DNA of 64,000 bases. It comes from Posidonia oceanica (lineage: Eukaryota; Streptophyta; Magnoliopsida; Alismatales; Posidoniaceae). Shown piece after piece: positions 57,167 through 64,000 of the stretch (the first letter of the stretch is position 1; every line of letters begins with the position of its first letter). The notes under the pieces were generated by a model, which did not search any database, had not been told where the DNA came from, and was given only the letters and a program-made list of their open reading frames with translations. Made by a program: the position numbers and the translations under genes. The stretch is taken from contig JAZBRS010000020.1 of assembly GCA_037176725.1 (NCBI GenBank), positions 101,698,501 through 101,762,500 on the forward strand. Direction: 5' to 3'.

Positions 57167-57640
57167 TTTCGCTTGCATATGCGGGAATGTCGGCAGTGAT
57201 TGCCATTAACTGTACGCCCGTAGGTGAGGAATGCTATGCCATGCTATGAATGCTTTAATATGCTTTAAATGCTTAAAATGTCAAGATGCATGATGGAAAA
57301 CAAAACATGCGATCTATGTGCTCAGCAGCGCTGCCAGTGTTCTAAACCGGGCATGCCTCGGTTCATAAGAACTCCAATCAGTAAGCATGATCGTCCTAAT
57401 GGATGCAGGCGAGAAACCAAAAGGTCAAAGAAAGCCATGCAATGCGAGTAGCGACATGCGATGAAAGCCAAATCCGAGGCGGAAAACCATGGGAAAACAG
57501 GTGATGTATGGCGTGAAACCGAGAAACAATGATCAAGCAACATGTATGGATGCTAGGGCGTGCACTGGAAGCGATCAGATGTGGGAAACGACATACGAAT
57601 CGAAGAAACAACTTTTAATCAGGATGCAGCTGACTTTAAG

Positions 57641-59511
57641 TATTGAACACTAGTGTCACCAGCGTCTTACGTTGGACGCTGGGATCCTCAACGTCCAACA
57701 CCTAAACTCAGGTTTTGAAGAATGTGCATGCATATTTTGATAAACAATGATTTTAATGCCATGTGGAAACTGTGGACAGGTAAATCAGGCCAGACAATCA
57801 ATGCAGTGGCAAACAAATCTCATGAACATGATGCAGGCATCAAATCTAGATGCAGTTAATTTATGGTGTTAGATGTTGTAATCCCTACGTCTTACATAAG
57901 ACGTAGGAACCACAATGTCTAACGTAGAGAATACAGATTTCATAAAATCTGGCATGCATTTTGGAATCATGAATCATGAGGATTTGAAAGCCATTGAAAA
58001 TGGATCAAAAACTAGGCATGCATTCAGAAATCAAGCAAACATTCCAAGGAAAAATGATTTCAGGTGTCATTATGCAAAAACAATGATCTGGGGTGTAAGA
58101 CGCTGAGGATCTTGCATCTTACATAAGATGCATAGATCCCTGTGTCTTACGCCCAGGAAGGTTGTTTTGAAAGATGAGATGAATCCCAAGTGAAATAAAC
58201 ACAAGATCTAATTAGATATGCATGAATATAATATAAATGTACACACCATGCTTCAGATCTCATAAAACATTAAATCCCATTTGTAAAAAGAGATAACAGA
58301 CATTAAAAATGCAAACAGGCATGTAAGACGCTGGGAAACGATGCATCTTACATAAGACACACTTGTTCTAGTGTCTTACATGTCGGGGAACTTCCGTGCA
58401 TGATCCAGCATCCAGATTGGTTCAAAATGGAAAATTAACTATCTAGTAAGCAAGAGCATGCAAAAACGAACACAAACATGTAGTCGGTACACAAAATGGG
58501 TGTGTGGACTGTTCCACCCACCTCCCCCCTTTTGCCACCAGAGTTCATTGGATTTCCGGCCATCGGAGAGGTCGGAGTCCCACAAAGCTCGGCTGTGAAG
58601 CTTCACAAGGGTGAGGGAGGAGTGAGGGACACAATGCGGAGGAGAGGAAACGGTCACTGCCGCTTCCCACCTTTGCTCGACGTTCACCGGTGGCCGCATG
58701 CATCACCGGCCGTTGAGATGGCCAGGAGCTCAAAGAACGGCTCAGGCGTATCAGGCAGAGTGGGAGGAGGGCCGGGAAGGTTCCCGTGACCTCAGGCATG
58801 CCACGGCGGCTGAGACAAGGGCTGCCGCGCACTCACAGGCCGACGGCCTCGTGCGGGCGACAAACGTATCACCAAACTCCGGGATGTGATTAAAAACTAA
58901 GTGAGTGCATGCAACTTACGTGTAGAACATGGCATACTCAACCACCACAAACATTCCTATGCTATGGGTGAAGAGAATTCACCTGTGTGCAGATCAGGGT
59001 CATGTTCTATAGCCGACCGGTGTTGGTGGACGGCGAGTGGGCAACGAGCTCGGACGGTGGCCTAGGTGTTGGGGGATGCTCGGGGAACTCTCTCTCGCAC
59101 GAGGGGAGGCTCTGGTTTGCTCGAAGTGGTTGGGAATGTTCTGGCCCTCTTAGATTTAGTTGGCGCCGTGGTGGAAGGTTGGGTTTCGCCTCCTTTTTGT
59201 TTGGTCAAGCTCGCACAGGAAGGAGTTAGTGGCAGGGAAAGTTGGGGAGGTCGTGGTAGGAGGTGGCGTGCACAGGAGATGGCACAGGGTGGCAGGGCCT
59301 GGCCTGGCGAGGTCATGGGGGGTGTCAGAGGCATGGGTGTGAGGTCGTGGGCCAGCATGGAAGCTCAGGACAAAGCTCTGTTAGTCCCGGTGCATAGGAC
59401 GCTTAATTGAGCTGCATCCTACGTAAGACGCTGGCTGACATAGCGTCCAACGTAGGACACTGTCATTCATAGCGTCTTACATAAGACGTTGGCTCAGGTA
59501 GTGTCCAACAG
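57641..59511 (-). repeat. Palindromic cassettes in C 5' LTR
   Basis: At 57641-57703, 57867-57928, 58091-58154 (64-bp quasi-palindrome over its whole length), 58319-58383, and a run at 59390-59511. Confidence 0.88.
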
Positions 59512-59589
59512 CCCAAAGAGGATTTTGGGGTGTTTTTATGGGATTTTTTAGGGTTGGCTTAGGTTAAGGCTTAGGCAAGGTTTAGGCTT

Positions 59590-59725
59590 AGGATTGGGTA
59601 GGCTTCGATGGGATTTAGGTGGGGTTTTGGTGGGGTTTAGGTCTGGGTTAGGGTTTGGGTTTAGGTGGGGGTTTAGGTGGGGTTTAGGTCTGGGTTAGGG
59701 TTTGGGATTAGGTGGGGGTTCAGTT
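59590..59725 (-). repeat. Telomere-like tandem tract in C 5' LTR
   Basis: GGGGTTTAGGTCTGGGTTAG and GGGTTTGGG words repeated, about 75-210 bp from the LTR 5' end. Confidence 0.75.
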
Positions 59726-59803
59726 CTGCCATGCCACGATCCGAGCAAGTTTCCAGAGAAATCCACCAATGACCAGTTGTCAAAACGAGGTGTCTACACC
59801 CCG

Positions 59804-61726
59804 GTCCAGCAAACACCCCAGTCATCCTCGAGTTTCATTCCACAACACTACCCGGGAATAACCCAACCGTAGTTACCACCTCCAGTCATGCAGCCATGCT
59901 ATATACCAGCTCAACCATCACCTGTCCCACTGCAGTACAACTTCCCCCAGCCATACCATCTAACTCAAGGGTGCCAACTCCAGGTGCCATTCTGGGTCTA
60001 GATATCAAAAGAATGATCTCAGATGCACTAGCAAAAGTAGGAATCACATCTAAAGCACCGGTTGGCTTTGACACTTCAAAATTCCTAGATTTTAGTCTAC
60101 CACCTGGGTTCAAGATGCCAAAGTTTCGGAAATACTTTGGGACGGAGGATCTAAGGAACCATCTAGCCACATTCACTATGGATGCTCTGCCCTACCGATA
60201 TGACAATGGGCTCACCATCTACCTCTTCTTTAAAAAATTGGAAGGAGAAGCACTAAAATGGTTTGACGCCCTCACATCACATGATCTCTGTGACTTTAAA
60301 ATGGTGGAAGAGAAGTTTTTGAACCAATATAGCCACCACATACTGCACAAGCCTACCATAGGAGATCTTGTTGTAGAAAGAATGAAACCTGATGTGGATT
60401 TTGTCACCTTTTCTAGCAGTTGGAGAGACATGGCTGCCAGATCTGAATGTTATATTCCTGAGAGCCAAGCAGTCAAGATTATCGCCCAAAACACTACAGG
60501 AGCACTCAAGGTAGGATTACTGGTAGGGGACTTCCACACATACCCTGAACTAAACGAGCGCGCTGCAAGGATACTCCGCAACAAAGATGAATTACCATTC
60601 TTGGAGCTCGAGGGAAGGGGCAAGAAGAAAACCTCCGGATACACAGTCAAGGGCGTCACTGGGAACATGGTACAGTTCTCAACCCAACAAGGCTAGAAAG
60701 GATGGAAAAATCATCAATACCGACCTGAGTATCAAGTTAAATCCCAAGGACAGTCAGTTCTGTATCAAGAGCAGCCAATGCAATGCTAGGGGCAGCTAGT
60801 TCAGTACCAAGGTCAGTTAGTTCAGCCGACGCAATATCAACCGCAATACTAGTAGGGGCAATGCCAATTTCAACAACTGCAGCAATTCCAACAGCTGCAA
60901 CCCCAACAATGTCAGTATCAGTAGCCTCTAAGTTACCTAGTATATGCTCAACAAGGGAGGCCAAGCAATTAATATAATGGGCAACAACAGAGGGAGAGGA
61001 GTTACAACAACGTCCCTCCACTACAAAACTACGGAGGACGCAAGAGGTAGAACTATCCACCACTTCCAAAGTCACTCCCTGATGGATGGTTCGACTATGA
61101 CCACTAGTACGAGGATGCACCAAATCTTCAGCAAGTTCGAGAGAAAGCAACTTAAGATACTACATTGCTCGACGAATTGCCTACTATAGCCTCTACTTAT
61201 CAAAGATCTTCTAGAGAGACTAGAGAATAAGTAGTTGAATAAAGTAGAACGAAAATCGTACAAACTCCTCTAGCACAAGATGAACTTGCCCAAATAAATG
61301 ATCTAGAAGACCCACTTCCCATTTATGATGAGTACACTGACTCAAATTGGTATGCCATAGAGGCTACACTCAACTCGCCTTGCCAGCACCTGTATTCATT
61401 TCAAGCAACCCATGCAATAATTAATCCTCCTCCCAAGCCTCCTCATCACAATATCCACTATAGTAGAGCTCCACATGTCGTAACAGTTGATCCTACAGAA
61501 AGAAGTAGACCCAATAGGAGCATTTATGAATACCATAGCTAGGGAGAGACTAACGGAGACATCAGTGGCCTTGCTCCAAAGAGAAAAGGGAGCCTAATGG
61601 AATCTTCATTAAAAGACAAAGCCACCAGGGGCACACTACAAGAACTAGGTCAAGATGAGTCTGACTCTGATCATAACAAAGCAAGGACTGGGCGCAAGCC
61701 AAAAGAAAAACAAGAAGAAGAGACAT
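59804..61726 (+). pseudogene. Element D gag, core and C-terminal piece (Ty3/gypsy)
   Basis: The frame continues from 46320 through a Pro/Gln-rich part, with a TAG near 59870 and a frameshift near 59960. It then gives a 267-codon block to 60696 with a classic plant gypsy gag core: FSLPPGFKMPKFRKYFGTED, GEALKWFDAL, EKFLNQYSHH, SWRDMAARSE. After that come a Gln-rich, stop-containing stretch (60700-61240) and a last open stretch 61243-61725 with one TAG (61540-61542), containing DPLPIYDEYTDSNWY and an acidic/basic tail. No knuckle, protease or RT is seen before the frame ends at TAA 61726-61728. Lineage is probably Tat/Ogre by the gag core, and it is older than the copia and C. Confidence 0.85.
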
Positions 61727-64000
61727 AATTACATGATTGCTTGACACTAGGGGCAGACTTCCGCAATCACTCGTCAAGTAAGTCCCTTCATCTGGGAAGG
61801 GGAGTACGAAACTCACTTGAACCCGACTAGGGGCATGGTTAATTTATTTTAAAACATGTAAATAAGATGTTTAATTTCTTTCTTTTCCTTTATTTGACTT
61901 TATTTTTCTCTAAATGTTAGGCTAGATTTTAAAATAATAATAATGATAATGATAAAAATTGATGAGTGTGAGTTACACCCAACAACTTAGAGCATTAAGC
62001 AAAATTACTGAAGTATTATCTAAGATTTTTAAGTAGAGAATGTAACACCTAGGGAAGGTCCATCAACTGGTTGTGACAACTTGAAGATATTTTCAGATCC
62101 ATGGAAGTTACACATACTCTTGAAGTATACCCTTAATCAACATGCAAAAGTCTAGAGAGAGCCCAAGACCAAGCACTAGCTAAGGAAAGAGAATTGTCTC
62201 CAACACAGAAAGAAAATTGAGCAACTAGGGTAACCTCAACTTTGTCCTATTCTCACACACACATTGCACGAGGGTAAGAGAATGGCAAGCTCGGAGCCTA
62301 GGCAAATCATAAAAACTCACTCGCCTTGTATAGCGTGGCATCCTAGCATAAATCCAAGAAGGTAGTGATGGATGAGCGCACAAAAATAAACCCAACCTAG
62401 ATATCACATGTAAAATAAGGAAGAGCACGCAACTCGAGTGCACCGTCATAGCGTAAATCTAGAAGGTTGTGATGGCAAGTACTCAAAATGGGAGTAAGAA
62501 CACTGATGAGTAGATGTGCTGTCATAGTGTAAACCCGGAAGGTAGTGACGAGCAAGCACCTGCAAAGAAAAAAAAACAAGAGAGGGGAACCCAAAAGAAA
62601 AAAAGAGAAAGAAAATAAAAAATAAGGAAAAAAAAGAAGGAAAAATAAAAAGGCAAAAAAAAAGAAACCCCGGGAATACTCAAAGCGCATTAGGACCAAA
62701 CACTTGGTGAGTGGGACCCAAACTAAGGTCAACGTCGAGAGCTTGCTATACTTCGAGCCCCTTATCCTCCCATCGCACATAGGCAAGGGGCAGGAAGCCC
62801 TAGAAGTTCAAGGACTGAGTAGATAGATGAGACAATAATCGTTTAAGGCTAGTATGAAGTTCTAAGTTCTCAAAGGGCAAAGCATGATAAAAGGGAAGGC
62901 TCTCTCACTATGGATAATACGAGGTAGTAATGCCAGATCTGTAAGAGCAAGGGTTATGACCACACTCATCAAACAAAAAAAAAATGAATGATAAAAATAG
63001 AAAATCCAAAAACCCAAAAAAAAATCCAAAAAACCAAAAAATTAGAAAATCCAAGCAGAAAATCCCAAAAAGGGAAAAAACCAATCCAACAAATAAAGTG
63101 GTATTGTCCACCCTACATGTAAGTGAAAACTTAGTAAGTAGGGAAACTGGACTTAGTCTGGCCCATGATGCAACAACCGACTTACCTGGATTTGGAGTTA
63201 ACGTCCTACTCAAGCGTATCTCATGGCTTGGATGCGTTTTCTCAACAAAGGACACTGCCTTTGTAGTGATCTTTAGAGCATCCACGGATGACTCACAAGC
63301 GGCGTCCATTGGGCTCCGGTTTTCCATCTCTTTAGCTGAGGCCAAGACTAATTCCCACCACCTAATTCCTAGACATATCAAAACAAACAATATTGATTAA
63401 ATGACTGTTCAAGAAATGACTACTATAATTCCTGGGCAAGAGTAACTTAGTCAATCTCTCTAAAGTTGGGAGAGGTACATTGGGATTACTAACATGTGTT
63501 AGTGAGTGTGTAGATAGAAATCCCACCATATGTTAGTAAATTTGACAGTTCCGGGCCACACCAAAGTCGATGCCTCATCCACTGGCGACTGGAACAATGG
63601 TCCCACCGTGATTTTGCACACAGCACATGTTGGTAAATTTGACAATTCCAGGCCCTACTATAAAAGATGGAAGTTTTGGCCCCAAATCAGAGCAATATTG
63701 AAGAATGAGCTCATACCTCTGGATCTCATGTGGTGTATGCAGACACGTCGCTTCGACCAAAAGGTAAACACCAGTTTGGCAAAGGAAGGGTTCACTCCAT
63801 CACTCGGTTCTTTATTCATAGAACTCCTTTACTTGGCAAATCGAGTTGTGGGGCGACGGTCCTTTCCAGAAAGTACTGGTCACACTAGAGGATGGAAAAC
63901 ACTTAACCACAACGAATTGCATTCATTCATTTAGCATATGTCTATATGATCTGGGACCAACTGTACCCCGCCGGCCTAACCTATCATATGGATCATTCAT
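61727..64000. other. Unassigned sequence after D gag
   Basis: Two CTAGGGGCA words (near 61748 and 61828) and GGGAAGGGGAGTA near 61796 look like polypurine tracts, but no LTR start can be fixed. 62560-62690 and 62970-63090 are A-rich. An open frame at 63530-63934 (134 codons, + strand) has no family I recognise and begins inside a direct duplication (TTAGTAAATTTGACAGTTCC at 63533 and a near copy at 63630), so it is probably chance. Confidence 0.45.
62330..62561 (+). repeat. Three diverged repeats after D gag
   Basis: CATAGCGTAAATCTAGAAGG-type words followed by TGTGATGGCAAG at about 62330-62380, 62439-62484 and 62515-62560; spacing about 109 and 76 bp. Confidence 0.65.

Larger units (their letters stand above)
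46321..59798 (-). mobile_element. Element C: gag-only Tat/Ogre-like LTR retrotransposon
   Basis: 13.5 kb. LTR outer ends are TGTCGCGATG (46321) and GGTGTCTACA (59798) on the + strand; TSD CCCCG at 46316-46320 and 59799-59803. The primer site lies beside the right LTR and the polypurine tract beside the left one, so it is read on the minus strand. Internal region 49329-56810 (7.5 kb): leader, broken gag, long non-coding part with tandem repeats and hairpins. No protease, RT or integrase motif. Gag, tandem arrays, hairpins and polypurine tract match B, but LTR sequences differ outside the shared modules. It inserted into D about 380 bp (in D sequence) from the copia. Confidence 0.94.
56811..59798 (-). 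repeat. C 5' LTR
   Basis: 2988 bp. On the minus strand it begins TGTAGACACCTCG, similar to the starts of A (TGTTGACACC) and B (TGTAGACATCC). CCATAAAAAC about 260 bp in is a TATA-like word also found in B. Confidence 0.94.

Noticed and set aside
63530..63934. 134-codon frame as a host gene
   Set aside because: Starts within a direct duplication, no recognised domain, single short frame with no intron signals that I can support.

Overview
The window is plant nuclear DNA, probably from a large repeat-rich seed-plant genome. I could not tell the species from sequence alone, and I see no convincing host gene. Nearly all 64 kb is LTR retrotransposons nested in one another, with LTRs of 1.1 to 5.9 kb. 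The boundaries rest on TG...CA ends plus 5-bp target-site duplications (TSDs), so the insertion order can be read directly.

Family names used here. A: 5.9-kb LTRs of Tat/Ogre type; a partial copy at 1-3483 (+), a solo LTR at 6811-12712 (-, TSD GACAC) and a solo LTR at 15361-21232 (+, TSD GGTTC). B: a two-LTR, gag-only element at 14615-32572 (+, TSD AAACG/AAAGG) whose 5' LTR was split by the third A copy. C: a two-LTR, gag-only element at 46321-59798 (-, TSD CCCCG), a relative of B. E: solo LTRs of about 3.6 kb at 3926-13521 (TSD ATTCT, split by the second A copy) and 32721-36274 (TSD GGTGA/GGCGA). Ty1/copia: a 7.9-kb element at 38063-45936 (-, TSD GTTTC) with gag, protease, integrase, RT and RNase H all recognisable but broken. 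D: an old Ty3/gypsy gag on the + strand, cut into three pieces (37809-38062, 45942-46315, 59804-61726) by the copia and C insertions. Its reading frame lines up again across both insertion points.

Region by region: 1-14.6 kb holds partial A, unassigned sequence, and solo E containing solo A. 14.6-32.6 kb is B with solo A in its 5' LTR. 32.7-36.3 kb is solo E. 36.3-64 kb is D and unassigned sequence interrupted by copia and C.

Nothing here makes an intact protein. The copia supplies pol remnants but has several stops and frameshifts and a Lys in place of the catalytic Glu of integrase. B and C carry only a gag, share two in-frame amber stops, and have no pol, so any past movement must have used proteins made elsewhere.

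The most interesting signals are structural rather than coding. (1) A roughly 55-65 bp self-complementary cassette, half-site / GCGTCTTACATAAGACGC / half-site, recurs about 30 times in LTRs of three families (B, C, E); its outer half-sites change together. (2) Tandem hairpins near the 3' end of the B internal region have stems that covary, and C has related ones. (3) A hairpin in U5 is shared by A, B and C with compensating stem changes, next to a buried copy of the primer-binding motif. All comparisons were made by eye; no alignment or folding was run.
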